Shown: in pieces, positions 8,874-17,409 of the stretch
Position numbering within the stretch: position 1 is the first letter of the stretch
Layout: every line of letters begins with the position of its first letter
Assembly (NCBI GenBank): GCA_964398055.1
Contig: CAYNLK010000006.1
Coordinates: 62,001-126,000 of the forward strand
Direction of reading: 5' to 3'
Length of the DNA stretch: 64,000 bases
From: CAYNLK01 sp964398055
GTDB taxonomy: Bacteria > Chloroflexota > Anaerolineae > 4572-78 > J111
Notes under the pieces: model-generated
What the model was told of the DNA's origin: nothing
The model's database searches: none
What the model saw: the letters and a program-made list of their open reading frames with translations, nothing else
Position numbers and translations under genes: made by a program

Positions 8874-9848
8874 TCAGATCATCACCCTTGTCCGGACAAA
8901 ACTATATTGTCGCCATAATTCTGTCCAGGCCTGGATCGCATCCGGCTCAAGTATTATCCGGCGCTCTTGGGCAACGTTGTCTTTGCGAAGTAATAGGGTT
9001 AACTCTGGCCAATCCTCAATCGTTTTAATCTCTATGTTGGCCAGGCAGGCCAGGGGGCAATAGGTAAAGATCCAACCGTAGGTGGTGCGCTGTTCTAGCT
9101 CTTCTTGAACCAGGATGATTTGGCGGTCTGTCAGGGCCAGCAAGGTGGTGGCCGACACTTGCCGCCAAAAAAAGCGCCAGCGGCGGACCCAAATGGCCGG
9201 CTGAAATACAAAGCCCAACAATCGTTCGGCCGGTTGTAAGCCGCGGTGGCGCAAACCGTTGTTGAATTTGAGCGGCAACCCGGTCAACTGCGCCAGGGTG
9301 GCCTTCAATTGCGACTCAGGGGGAAGATCGAGTTTGGTTTGACCCCAGGTCAATTGCAGCAGCTGTTCTAAAGCCGGCCGCAAGAGGTATTCGCCCACGG
9401 TGTTGAACTCCACTTCTACCCGAGTAAGGTTCCCGTCCACTGACCCAATTAACTCTAACCGGCCGTATAACAGCAGCAGGCTTAGCCGGGTATACAATAA
9501 GTCGGCTGCCTGGAAGTAGGTGGTTGACGGCGGCTGATCCGGCTCGACCGGCGCCTGCACGTGCAGCACGCCCTGGGAGGTAAAGAGCAGCGCCTGTTCG
9601 GGTACGTAACGTAGACCAAACCAGGTTCGTAGAAACGTTTGGGCCGGGACGAAAAAGATCGACCTGACTTCAGCCTGAGGAGGTAACCCTCGCTCGGCCA
9701 ATGGCCCAAGCGTTGCCGGCAAATCGGCCAGCGTTGGAAGCAGGTCAGGAAACCTTTCTCGGCCGGGACGGTGCAGGCTTCTGTCGGCCAGAACCGCCCG
9801 CACGTAACTGGCCAGGCGCGCCCTGAGAGAATCGGACCGGTCAATCAT
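8874..9848 (-). CDS. Protein of unknown function, possibly with PH-like segments
   Basis: I do not recognise this 324-residue protein. It has no signal peptide and no clear transmembrane helix. Two stretches (residues about 85-155 and 225-310) alternate hydrophobic residues in the way seen in membrane-binding PH-like or GRAM-like folds; one contains LLALTDRQIILVQEE. These would suit a membrane-associated block next to a dynamin-like GTPase, but the assignment is tentative. The ATG at 9848 overlaps the end of the coiled-coil gene by 8 bases. Confidence 0.6.
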   Translation of the reverse strand: MIDRSDSLRARLASYVRAVLADRSLHRPGRERFPDLLPTLADLPATLGPLAERGLPPQAEVRSIFFVPAQTFLRTWFGLRYVPEQALLFTSQGVLHVQAPVEPDQPPSTTYFQAADLLYTRLSLLLLYGRLELIGSVDGNLTRVEVEFNTVGEYLLRPALEQLLQLTWGQTKLDLPPESQLKATLAQLTGLPLKFNNGLRHRGLQPAERLLGFVFQPAIWVRRWRFFWRQVSATTLLALTDRQIILVQEELEQRTTYGWIFTYCPLACLANIEIKTIEDWPELTLLLRKDNVAQERRIILEPDAIQAWTELWRQYSFVRTRVMI

Positions 9849-10395
9849 CGCGCCTCCGTCGCCCCATTTTTTTGAAGAAGCTGACCAGCTTGTCGCACCA
9901 GGAGGGTTCCGGCAGCCCGGCTTCCAGCGCCAGCAGCCGCTCTTGACAGATGACCAGCTCTGCCTGTAATCGCTCCACTTCAGCCTTTAAGGCGTCTCGT
10001 TCCGGCTGCAAGCGCCTGACCACGTGCTCCAGGCCGTTGGCAGAATTGCGCAGGGCGCCCATGCGCATTTCCAATGTTTGGTTATCTTGCATGAAACTAT
10101 AGGTGCGAAATTTCATCACGGCTAATTGAGACTCCATATTGGTCAGCCGGTTGGCCAGGGAAGCCAGAGTCTCGTCATCGGCCGCCAGCAGCCGTTGGCC
10201 CTGGAGGTAACCCAGGCCCAGGGTCAATACAATCAAGGGGCCTTCCTCTGGCTGCCAGCCGTTCCGTTCGATGGCCGCCTGAAGGTCAGCATACGTTTCC
10301 TTGAGCAGCTCGATCTCCAGCGTCACTTTGCCGGCGCCGGCAAAGAACTCCTGCTCAAACTCGGCGCTGGTCAGTTTCATCGGCTCATCAGACAT
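9841..10395 (-). CDS. Coiled-coil protein with basic C-terminus
   Basis: This 184-residue protein has no recognised family. Residues about 80-165 form heptad-rich helices (for example ERDALKAEVERLQAELVI) expected to make a coiled coil. The C-terminus is strongly basic (SFFKKMGRRRR), which could bind membrane phospholipid or nucleic acid. The start overlaps the histidine phosphatase gene by 8 bases, and the end overlaps the next gene. The tight overlaps on both sides argue for a real gene within the operon. Confidence 0.65.
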   Translation of the reverse strand: MSDEPMKLTSAEFEQEFFAGAGKVTLEIELLKETYADLQAAIERNGWQPEEGPLIVLTLGLGYLQGQRLLAADDETLASLANRLTNMESQLAVMKFRTYSFMQDNQTLEMRMGALRNSANGLEHVVRRLQPERDALKAEVERLQAELVICQERLLALEAGLPEPSWCDKLVSFFKKMGRRRRDD

Positions 10396-11017
10396 CGTTT
10401 TCTCTTTCTTTTAGGTGACAGGTGTCATTGGCGGTCGCCAGCACAGCCCGGCCTCCATCCAGCTCAAAAACGGTCAGCGAAGCCGGCTCTACCCGGAAGT
10501 GGTTGAAGTAGCCGTTGTGAATCCCTAGCAGGCTGCACAACAATATCCGGCAAACGACCAGATGGGTCACCAGAACAACCTGCTCATTGGCGTAAACCGT
10601 CTTCAACCTGCTCACCAAATCGGTGACCCGCTGCCGCACATCGTCCAGCGACTCGCCCTGGGGAAAGCGGACAATGTGGGGCGCATTGACCCAGGAACGA
10701 TAGAGTTCCGGGTAGCACGCTTCCGCCTCGGCCGGGCTGAGGCCGGCGAAGTCGCCGTAATCCAGATCGAGCAAACTGTCTGCCGAGGTCACGTCCAACC
10801 CCAGCGGCCGGGCGATGGCCGCGCCGGTTTGCATGGTTCTTTGCAGGGGACTGGCCAGGATAGCGACCGGTTGGTAGGTCGCGGCAATGCGCCGGGCTGC
10901 CGCTTCAGCCTGGCGCCGGCCGGTCTCATCCAGCGGCAGGTCGGTTCGTCCGCGAAAACGCTCCTCTTTGTTCCAGGCCGTCTGGCCATGCCGAACGATC
11001 AATAAGGTCGTGGTCAT
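10388..11017 (-). CDS. Histidine phosphatase family protein (phosphoglycerate mutase-like)
   Basis: This 209-residue protein belongs to the histidine phosphatase superfamily. The catalytic RHGQT lies at residues 9-13, the second-branch histidine in LVTHLVV is present, and the FRGRTDLPLDETG segment after the first motif is typical of the CobC/GpmB-like group. It removes phosphate from a small molecule or protein, but the substrate cannot be told. Family members are often annotated as alpha-ribazole phosphatase, yet no cobalamin genes are nearby. Its ATG overlaps the stop of the HEAT-repeat gene (ATGA). Confidence 0.88.
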   Translation of the reverse strand: MTTTLLIVRHGQTAWNKEERFRGRTDLPLDETGRRQAEAAARRIAATYQPVAILASPLQRTMQTGAAIARPLGLDVTSADSLLDLDYGDFAGLSPAEAEACYPELYRSWVNAPHIVRFPQGESLDDVRQRVTDLVSRLKTVYANEQVVLVTHLVVCRILLCSLLGIHNGYFNHFRVEPASLTVFELDGGRAVLATANDTCHLKERENDV

Positions 11018-11523
11018 AAATTTGCTATCTCCTCAGCTTGATTCAGGATTTGCTGAACCCGCGCCCGCACCGAGTCGTTGGGCGCGGCCAGCGCAGCGTG
11101 TAAGGCTGCCTCAGCCGTCTCTCCACCCAGGTGGGCCAGCGCGTCAACGGCCTCCAGCCGGGCCATAAACGAAACCTCAGGATCGGCCAGCAAAGCAGCC
11201 AACTCCGGCGCAACCCGCCGGTCGCCGATTTGAGCCAGGCTTTTGACCGCGGCGCTAAGCAGGTAAGGATCGCGGTCGGCCTGACCGCGCCCCCTCACGA
11301 TGGCCAGCAGAGCAGGTACAGCCCGGTCAGCCTGCATCCGGCCTAACAGCCAGGCTACCCGCAGCCGGGTTTCGGGCTGGGGATGGCGCAACGCGGCGAT
11401 ATATTTGGCAATTATATCGACCTCAGCGTCCTCGATGACCGCGCCGCAAGCCGGGCAGCTTTCTGCTTCGGACGGCGCAGTGGCCCAGCAATGCGGACAA
11501 TAATAGACTAAATCTCGTCCCAC
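11014..11523 (-). CDS. Zinc-ribbon plus HEAT-repeat protein
   Basis: This 169-residue protein starts with a four-cysteine zinc ribbon (C9, C12, C23, C26). A set of about four HEAT-like helical repeats follows (residues about 40-165) with phrases such as AVPALLAI and VAPELAALLADPEV. Such repeats form protein-binding solenoids, so a scaffold or adaptor role is likely. The GTG start lies 5 bases after the preceding stop, and its 3' end overlaps the phosphatase start. Confidence 0.75.
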   Translation of the reverse strand: MGRDLVYYCPHCWATAPSEAESCPACGAVIEDAEVDIIAKYIAALRHPQPETRLRVAWLLGRMQADRAVPALLAIVRGRGQADRDPYLLSAAVKSLAQIGDRRVAPELAALLADPEVSFMARLEAVDALAHLGGETAEAALHAALAAPNDSVRARVQQILNQAEEIANL

Positions 11524-11528
11524 CCTGG

Positions 11529-11945
11529 CTACACTCCCCGGCTGGTTAAATCCTGGATGTCTTGCACCAGTTGGATGAGCCGGGCTAAAGACGGCTCCAG
11601 GGTGTCCATTAAGGCCGGATCGACAAATCCGAAACGTTTTAATTTGCGCGGCCGGACCTCTTCCAGGTTGACCCAGGCCGAACTCAACTCGCCCATGATG
11701 ATCTGGCGGATAAAGCGTTGCTGGCGCGGCAAGCCAAAGGCCCTGGCCAGGGCGCTGATTTGCGCCCGAATATCAGCGCATTTGGTTCGAATTTGGTCAA
11801 CTGTGGCCGGCCCAACATTCAATTCGGTGGCATACATGATCCCGGCTGCAGAGCCATTCAGCAGCCGTTCGATCTCATCCAGCGATTGTTCCAGGTGGAG
11901 CAGAGTCGTGCTCACGGCAGTTTGTTGGGGTTGACTGAGGCTCAT
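11529..11945 (-). CDS. Small all-helical protein, paralogue of the 8.4-kb gene
   Basis: This protein of about 138 residues is helical, with no recognised domain. The ATG at 11945 is chosen because GGAG sits 6 bases upstream, inside the last codons of the MFS gene. The longer frame to 12020 would overlap that gene without a ribosome site. It shares a common plan with the gene at 8434-8871: an N-terminal leucine-rich helix, a GIMY motif, a long middle helix pair and a VDPALMDTLEPSLARL segment. Keeping two copies in one operon suggests two related partners or a heteromer. The function is unknown. Confidence 0.65.
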   Translation of the reverse strand: MSLSQPQQTAVSTTLLHLEQSLDEIERLLNGSAAGIMYATELNVGPATVDQIRTKCADIRAQISALARAFGLPRQQRFIRQIIMGELSSAWVNLEEVRPRKLKRFGFVDPALMDTLEPSLARLIQLVQDIQDLTSRGV

Positions 11946-11946
11946 C

Positions 11947-13149
11947 TCAAGCTCCATAACGCTTATTAATCCAGAGGAACAACGGGATCGAGGCCAGTTG
12001 CATCGCCATCGAGAAGACAACCAGCGCCCGCAGGTCGATATCGTACAGCAGCCCCATCAAGGCGCTGCCCAGGAACCAGGCCAGACCGTAACCGGCGTTC
12101 AACAAGCCATAGGCGGTCCCTCGCTTATCCGCCGAAACCAAGCCGCCAACAGCCGCTCGCATGACCGATTCCTGCGCGCCCATACCAATACCCCATAACA
12201 CCATCCCGGCCAGGGCCGCATAAAAGCCGCCCCAAAAAACCAGCGGGGCAAAAAAGGCCGACAGCAAGGCGGCCAAGGCTAAAATAACCAGCCCTCGTTG
12301 GTCAAACCAGCGCCCAAAGAGCAGGGCCGCTAACGCATCTACCCCCATCGCCACCGCATACAACACCGGAATCCAGGGCTGGGGCATCAGGGACAACTGC
12401 CCAAAATGATAAGCAATCAGCGGAAAATCGGCGTAACCGGCGGCAATCAAAGCCGCGCCCGCCAGGTAAAACCAGAAGATCGTTGAAAATCCCCTGGTTT
12501 TCAATTCAGGCGTGGCAATTTCCAGGTCGCGGGGATGGGGGTAAAGCAGGCGAGCCACTACCAGCACCGCCAGCGCCAGCAGGGCCGGGATGAGCAAAAC
12601 GGCAAACCCGGCCTGGTACGTGCCCCGGAAATAGAGGACGGCGGCCACGATCAATGGTCCCAGCACCGCTCCAATTTGGTCCATGGCTTCATGCAGGCCA
12701 AAACCCCAGCCTCGTCCCATCTGTTGAGTGGCATGAGAGAGCATAGCGTCGCGGGCCGGCGTGCGGATGGCTTTGCCCAGCCGTTCTATTATCATAAGCA
12801 GGGCGGCTATCTCCCAATGGCCGGCCAGGGCCAGCAGCGGCACAGCCAGCAGGTTAAGGCCGTAGCCCAACAGGGTAATGGCCCAGTAGCGGCCGGTGCG
12901 GTCGCTGAGGTAGCCAAAAACCAGGCGCAGGCTCAGGCCGATGAGTTCACCAAAGCCGGCTACAAAGCCGACTACTGTCGCGCTGGCCCCTAACAGGGCC
13001 AAATAAGGGCCGGTAATGCTGCGCGCCCCTTCATAGGTCGTATCCCCCAGCAGACTAACCACACCCAACAGCACCACAAAACCCAATGCGGTTCTTTTTG
13101 AAAGATGAATTTTGCCAGGGGTTATGGGGTAATTATCTTGGCTGATCAT
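11947..13149 (-). CDS. MFS transporter
   Basis: This 400-residue protein has about twelve hydrophobic segments. MFS hallmarks are present, including a loop-2/3 basic motif (GYLSDRTGRYWA) and a repeat of it in the second half (FGRWFDQRG). The substrate is unknown. The ATG overlaps the stop of the DUF6062 gene (ATGA), so it is translated within the block. An MFS permease between cytosolic helical proteins is unusual; it may belong to the block's function or simply ride along. Confidence 0.88.
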   Translation of the reverse strand: MISQDNYPITPGKIHLSKRTALGFVVLLGVVSLLGDTTYEGARSITGPYLALLGASATVVGFVAGFGELIGLSLRLVFGYLSDRTGRYWAITLLGYGLNLLAVPLLALAGHWEIAALLMIIERLGKAIRTPARDAMLSHATQQMGRGWGFGLHEAMDQIGAVLGPLIVAAVLYFRGTYQAGFAVLLIPALLALAVLVVARLLYPHPRDLEIATPELKTRGFSTIFWFYLAGAALIAAGYADFPLIAYHFGQLSLMPQPWIPVLYAVAMGVDALAALLFGRWFDQRGLVILALAALLSAFFAPLVFWGGFYAALAGMVLWGIGMGAQESVMRAAVGGLVSADKRGTAYGLLNAGYGLAWFLGSALMGLLYDIDLRALVVFSMAMQLASIPLFLWINKRYGA

Positions 13150-13871
13150 TTTTGTTTGACTTTGGCCGGCGGCGCGCCGGAAATGGCTTCGATGGCCCGT
13201 CGCCAGGAATTTCCTTCGACACCAAATTCTTCTTTAACGTTAAAATCGTTCTTGCGAATGAACTCGCCCAGCTCGCTCCGCAATCGCTGCCAAACCGTTC
13301 TTTGAACCTCAACCAGATGCTCAAACGTCTCCGGGTCGGAGACGCGGCTGAGCGCCAGCCGGAAGTGGGGCAAACATAGCCCATCCGAGCGGCGATACAG
13401 CGAGGCCAGCTCATCCGGCCCGGTCAGATGCTTCAGCAGCGCCGACAGGTAATAGTCCTGGGAAGTTTGGAGACTGGCGCAAACCGGGCAAGGCGACTGC
13501 GGCGAGAGGCTGGTCACCAAATCAGCCGTGGCCCCATTTGGGTGGCCCTGGCGGCGAGCCGGCCAGAGTTGGGCCAGGGCAGCCGGCTGGGCCGCAAAGC
13601 TGCCTTCCTCCAACACTTTCAGCACAGTTTCCAACACGTCCAGCATCAAGATAGCCACCCCCAGCGAGGCCCCGTGACGAACCAGCAGCCAGGCATGTTC
13701 CCGGCAATAGCCGCGCGCCCGGTTCAGCTCTTGCCGGGTCTCGCCATCGAGCACCAATTCCCACAGCACCGTATCGATCAGGCGGTCGGCGTGATGGTTT
13801 TGCAAACGGCAGAAGGGACAGCCCGGCTCGGTTAAGGCGCGCCGTAACTCGTAATATCCGGCAGATTTCAT
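13146..13871 (-). CDS. DUF6062-type protein with two CxxC/CxxH sets
   Basis: This 241-residue protein matches the DUF6062 pattern as I know it. It has an internal duplication. The first half carries C18-x2-C21 and C56-x2-H59 (CREH); the second half carries C128-x2-C131 and C166-x2-H169 (CLPH). Each set could hold one metal ion, probably zinc. The rest is helical. The gene lies 22 bases downstream of the GTPase and overlaps the MFS gene. The function is unknown. Confidence 0.75.
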   Translation of the reverse strand: MKSAGYYELRRALTEPGCPFCRLQNHHADRLIDTVLWELVLDGETRQELNRARGYCREHAWLLVRHGASLGVAILMLDVLETVLKVLEEGSFAAQPAALAQLWPARRQGHPNGATADLVTSLSPQSPCPVCASLQTSQDYYLSALLKHLTGPDELASLYRRSDGLCLPHFRLALSRVSDPETFEHLVEVQRTVWQRLRSELGEFIRKNDFNVKEEFGVEGNSWRRAIEAISGAPPAKVKQK

Positions 13872-13893
13872 CCAATTAACCTCTTACCAACTG

Positions 13894-15723
13894 CTAAGAA
13901 TTGAATAATCTTTGTAGCGCGGCCAGCATCCCTTCAAATTCCCTGACCGCAGCTTCCAGCTCGGCCACTGTTTCGGCTATAGTTTCACCCTGCTCCCGCC
14001 GCTTGAGGCTGGCCGCCTGAATCGCGCCCTGGGTCGCCGCCACAGTTTCTTGCAGGCGCTGTTCCAGAGTTGTATTAAAGCGCCGGAAGGCCTGGTCCAG
14101 ATTCTGCAAGGTGGCCCAGCGCAGATTTTCGACATTGCGGATGACCAGAGTTTTGATCTGTTGGTTGAGCCGGTCGGTGACTCTGGCCCGCCTGGCGCTG
14201 ATGGGCAGGAACCGGTCGATGAGCCGGGGCGGGATGGGGCTGAGGCTGGCGCTCCACTGGTGGGTGACCCAGTAGGGTTCGTGGCTGAGGACAAAAAGTT
14301 CCGTTCCGGCCAGGGGGTGATACGGGATCTCGAACAACTCGGCCGCGCCTCGCCGCACCGTTTCAATCAACTCGTCGGCCCGCTGCTGGTGGGGCTGCAA
14401 CACCCCGGCGACTCGCTGCTCAAAGGTTTGAGCGACCGCCCCCAACTTATGTTCAAAAAAGCCGGGGATGGCCTCGGCTACGGCCTCTTGCAGGATTGCC
14501 TCATCCGGCAAGCCGGGATGGGCCTGAGCTACAATCTCCCGAACAAGCTGCTCTAAATGACGCCGGGCTTCCTGGCGCAACTGTTCAGCCTGCTCTTCGA
14601 GAAACGCGGCTAAGCGCTTGTGGTCGCCGGCCAGTAAATCACCGGCCACCAGCCGCTGCTGTTCGGCTTCAGTCAATTTGTGCTCAAAGAGGCGCCGGCG
14701 TTCCTCAAGGGTGGCCAACGGCAGTTGGAGGGAACGAATAGCGAGCTGCAAATGCAGCATTACCTCGGTGAGCACAGCATAGGCTTTATGGGCCAGAGCG
14801 CGGTGTAACACCTCGCTTTTGTCGGTTACCAGGAAATTGAGTAGATGGTTTTCGATCTCGGCCAGGCCGCTCTGGAGCCACAACTCGGCGTCGTTGCTTT
14901 GCCGGGCCTGGATCCCTTGCCGGGCCGACACGCAGAAGATCGGCTCAAACCGGTCAAACCCAATCTGTTCCTCGAGCACTTTTTGCAGGAAAGAGAGGGT
15001 GGTCTGCCGCTCTGCCGGGGTGAGATAATCGGCTTTATTGAGAATGAAAAAGAGACGGGTTACCCGGCTGCGTACCTCGCGCAGAAACTCGACCTCGACT
15101 TCGGTAATCGGCGGGTCGGCCGATATCAGAAAGAGGGCCGCGTCGCATTGGGGCAAGAAGTTGAGGGTGGCTTCGGTGTTGTGGCGAAAGGTAGAACCGA
15201 TGCCGGGCGTATCGATTAGCACCACGCCCCGACGCAGTAACGGGGCCGGGTGAAGCAGTTCCACATAGGCGACGCCGCGTTGATTGTGCGGGTTGCCTTC
15301 TTCAGTCACAAACTCGGCCAGATAATCGGTCAAAGTTTCGGCTGACCGGCCGGTCAATGTGTCGGCCGGGCGGCCGTTTTGATAAGTGACCCGCACGGCC
15401 AATTTGGGGCCGGAACGGATAAAGGTGGGCATAGCCGTCAGCGGGACGACCGAGGTCGGCAGCAAGTCATCGCCCAAAAGTGCGTTGAGCAGCGTGCTTT
15501 TGCCCCGCTTAAATTGTCCCAGAATGGCCAGGTGAAACCGCTCTTCGGCCAGGCGTTGGCGCAACTCCTGTAGTTTTTGGCCGTCGCCAGCGTATTCCGG
15601 TCCAAATCGAGTGACCCGTTCAATCGCCTGGTTTAACAGCTCCGGCAACGTCGCTACACCTTCGGCCGGCGGGGATGGGTGGAGTTTGGTATCGGTCTGG
15701 GGTGGCAGAATTGATGCTATCAA
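13894..15723 (-). CDS. Dynamin-like GTPase
   Basis: This protein of about 609 residues is a bacterial dynamin-family GTPase. The G domain has G1 GQFKRGKST (residues 69-77), a G2 threonine in the following VVPLTAMPT region, G3 DTPG (171-174) and G4 NKAD (229-232). A long helical stalk follows. No clear transmembrane paddle was seen. The start is set at TTG 15723, which has AAGGAG exactly 8 bases upstream; the longer frame to 15750 would place the ribosome site inside the gene. A strong promoter lies at 15890-15918, and the leader folds over the ribosome site. It heads the long minus-strand block. Membrane remodelling is the family role. Confidence 0.88.
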   Translation of the reverse strand: MIASILPPQTDTKLHPSPPAEGVATLPELLNQAIERVTRFGPEYAGDGQKLQELRQRLAEERFHLAILGQFKRGKSTLLNALLGDDLLPTSVVPLTAMPTFIRSGPKLAVRVTYQNGRPADTLTGRSAETLTDYLAEFVTEEGNPHNQRGVAYVELLHPAPLLRRGVVLIDTPGIGSTFRHNTEATLNFLPQCDAALFLISADPPITEVEVEFLREVRSRVTRLFFILNKADYLTPAERQTTLSFLQKVLEEQIGFDRFEPIFCVSARQGIQARQSNDAELWLQSGLAEIENHLLNFLVTDKSEVLHRALAHKAYAVLTEVMLHLQLAIRSLQLPLATLEERRRLFEHKLTEAEQQRLVAGDLLAGDHKRLAAFLEEQAEQLRQEARRHLEQLVREIVAQAHPGLPDEAILQEAVAEAIPGFFEHKLGAVAQTFEQRVAGVLQPHQQRADELIETVRRGAAELFEIPYHPLAGTELFVLSHEPYWVTHQWSASLSPIPPRLIDRFLPISARRARVTDRLNQQIKTLVIRNVENLRWATLQNLDQAFRRFNTTLEQRLQETVAATQGAIQAASLKRREQGETIAETVAELEAAVREFEGMLAALQRLFNS

Positions 15724-15821
15724 GAAAAAAACTCCTTCCAAAATTATCACATCTGGTTGGAGTTTTTTGTCATCCAGCCGGAACTCCTACCAGTAAGTGA
15801 AAAGTTCACCTCGGCAGGAGT
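15724..15821 (-). promoter_or_regulatory. Folded 5' leader that can mask the GTPase ribosome site
   Basis: On the minus strand the Shine-Dalgarno sequence GGAG plus the following T run (15726-15735 as AAAAAACTCC on +) can pair with its perfect complement at 15760-15769 (GGAGTTTTTT on +), a 10-bp stem with a 24-base loop. Upstream, a second hairpin joins 15783-15788 to 15816-15821 (ACTCCT/AGGAGT) with an inner stem 15796-15801 to 15805-15810. Both hairpins contain ACTCC and GGAGT, so arms could exchange. The seen part is the pairing; control of translation is inference. Confidence 0.45.
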
Positions 15822-15889
15822 CATTAGCCGTAAAGGGCGGTTTGGGGGGTGGACTCCATCACCGCAAAGAATAATTTTGCTTAATAGAA

Positions 15890-15918
15890 ATAATACCAGC
15901 AGGGTCGAAGGTTGTCAA
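15890..15918 (-). promoter_or_regulatory. Sigma-70-type promoter of the dynamin block
   Basis: Reading the minus strand, a perfect -35 TTGACA (15913-15918) is followed after 17 bases by -10 TATTAT (15890-15895). Transcription would start near 15883, giving a leader of about 160 bases before the GTPase start. This is one of the best-matching promoters in the window. Confidence 0.65.
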
Positions 15919-15967
15919 AATCCCCGCTGGCGTGCCAAAGGTTCGTCAACACCTCCCTTGAAAATAG

Positions 15968-16053
15968 CCCTCACCCCGTCGCTGAGCGACTCCCCTCTCC
16001 CAAACCTGTCCTGAGCGAAGCCGAAGGATTGGGAGAGGGGTTGGGGGAGAGGG
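15968..16053. repeat. Dispersed palindromic repeat with CCTGTCCTGAGCGAAG core
   Basis: An inverted repeat with arms CCCCTCTCCCAA (15992-16003) and TTGGGAGAGGGG (16029-16040), widened by C-rich and G-rich flanks, surrounds a core CCTGTCCTGAGCGAAG. The same core occurs in reverse orientation at about 25859-25877 inside a similar C-rich/G-rich hairpin. It looks like a genome-wide REP-like element. It lies between the EamA remnant and the GTPase promoter. Confidence 0.7.
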
Positions 16054-16117
16054 CCGCTACCTCACCCCCATTTTCATTCATCGTTGCCGTGCCGCAGGCT
16101 GGGTCCGTCTCCTCAGT

Positions 16118-16336
16118 TTATTTTTGAGAGGGTACAACATAACTGTATTGCCGGGCCAGGATTAGCATGGTGCTGGCTGCCACCACAAAGCGTAAGCCAT
16201 TGAACACCAGGGGCGGAATCTCGGCCAGGGCAAACTTGACCACCGCAAAATTTACTCCCCAGAAAAAGGCGGTAAGCAGCAGCCCATCAGCCCAACTCAG
16301 GTTACTCCAATGACTGTTCCGGTTCAAGTTACCCAA
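16118..16336 (-). pseudogene. Remnant of an EamA/DMT-family transporter (N-terminus only)
   Basis: The 72-residue frame contains WADGLLLTAFFWGVNFAVVK and then PPLVFNGLRFVVAA, which matches the first two helices of EamA-family drug/metabolite transporters. Such proteins normally have about 290 residues and ten helices. Only the first fifth is present. It starts with TTG, lacks a good ribosome site, and runs out next to the dispersed repeat region, so it is probably a broken leftover. It lies just downstream of upp. Confidence 0.6.
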
Positions 16337-16381
16337 CGATTGCTCTGGACATAGCGTTTTTTGGTCTGCTCAATCGGTCCA

Positions 16382-17008
16382 TTAGCCCGTTCCAAATTGG
16401 CGGTCGCCGGCATCGCCCAAACCAGGGACAATGTAGCCGATCTCGTTCAAATGGTCATCAACGACGCCCACGTGAATGTCTACATCCGGGTGGGCGTCGT
16501 GCAGCACTTTGATCCCCTCCGGCGCGGCAATGATCCCCATAAATTTGATCCGCGGCGCCCCCCAGCGTTTGAGAATGTCAACCGTGGCCTTGGCCGAGCC
16601 GCCGGTAGCCAGCATCGGGTCGAGCACGATGCAAAGCTGAACCGAGGGCGAAGTCGGCAGTTTGTTGTAATATTCCACCGGTTTCAGGGTCCGTTCATCG
16701 CGAAACAGGCCGATGTGCCAGACTTCGCTGCCCGGCATCATCTCCCAAACCCCTTCGACCATGCCCAGCCCGGCCCGCAGGATCGGCACCAGCCCAATCT
16801 GCTCACGTAATAAAGCCCCCGAGGTGGTGGCCAGTGGGGTTTCAACCGGCGTTGGCTCGAGGGCTAAATCCTGGGTCGTTTCGTAAGCCAGCAAAATGGC
16901 TATTTCCCGGATCAAGGCTCGAAACTTTTTGGGTTTCGTCTCCTTGTCTCGCAAAATGGTGAGCTTGTGTCTCACCAGGGGATGGGTTGACTCATAAACG
17001 TTTCTCAT
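16382..17008 (-). CDS. upp: Uracil phosphoribosyltransferase
   Basis: This 208-residue enzyme joins uracil and PRPP to make UMP in the pyrimidine salvage pathway. The PRPP-binding loop VLDPMLATGGSA and the C-terminal uracil-binding GYIVPGLGDAGDR segment are intact, and the length is normal for the family. It is cytosolic. No uracil permease is beside it. It is transcribed away from tatA, with a 197-base divergent region between them. Confidence 0.96.
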   Translation of the reverse strand: MRNVYESTHPLVRHKLTILRDKETKPKKFRALIREIAILLAYETTQDLALEPTPVETPLATTSGALLREQIGLVPILRAGLGMVEGVWEMMPGSEVWHIGLFRDERTLKPVEYYNKLPTSPSVQLCIVLDPMLATGGSAKATVDILKRWGAPRIKFMGIIAAPEGIKVLHDAHPDVDIHVGVVDDHLNEIGYIVPGLGDAGDRQFGTG

Positions 17009-17129
17009 GGCTACCTCACTTTTTTAAATTTTTGGCGGCCAATACTTCCTGCTCACCGGCCAGCCAAATTGCCCCATTATAGACTCGGCCTATTGAAATG
17101 ACAAGAGCCGTCGCTGCTGCATTTCTATT

Positions 17130-17158
17130 TTGCCACAGCTTTTTGCCGATGCTATAAT
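17130..17158 (+). promoter_or_regulatory. Sigma-70-type promoter of tatA
   Basis: TTGCCA (17130-17135) and TATAAT (17153-17158) are separated by exactly 17 bases, about 48 bases before the tatA start. The match to the housekeeping consensus is very good. Confidence 0.75.
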
Positions 17159-17205
17159 ATTCTTACTTATAAACTTTAAAGTTGTGCCTTAGTAAGGAGA
17201 AGACT

Positions 17206-17409
17206 ATGAGATTTGGTGGATTGGGCGGCTGGGAATGGCTCATCATCCTGGTGATTGTGATCATCCTCTTTGGCGGCAGCAGGCTGGCCGGGGTCGGGTC
17301 CGCCTTGGGGCAATCGATTCGAGAATTTCGGGAGGCCGTGTCAAGCTCCAAAGATGGCGACAAAAAAGAGGGTGATGCTTCCGGTGAGGGTGAAACGAAG
17401 GCCGGTTGA
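17206..17409 (+). CDS. tatA: Twin-arginine translocase subunit TatA/E
   Basis: This 67-residue protein has the TatA plan. A short N-terminus is followed by one membrane helix (about residues 7-21). The hinge is FGGSRL, in place of the common FGxxKLP, and an amphipathic helix (GSALGQSIREFREAV) and an acidic tail follow. The ATG at 17206 is preferred over the longer frame because AAGGAGA lies just upstream. It is a single-gene unit between its own promoter and terminator, with no tatC near. A likely client in this window is the metallophosphoesterase at 57.0-57.9 kb with an RRSFLK signal. Confidence 0.92.
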   Translation: MRFGGLGGWEWLIILVIVIILFGGSRLAGVGSALGQSIREFREAVSSSKDGDKKEGDASGEGETKAG

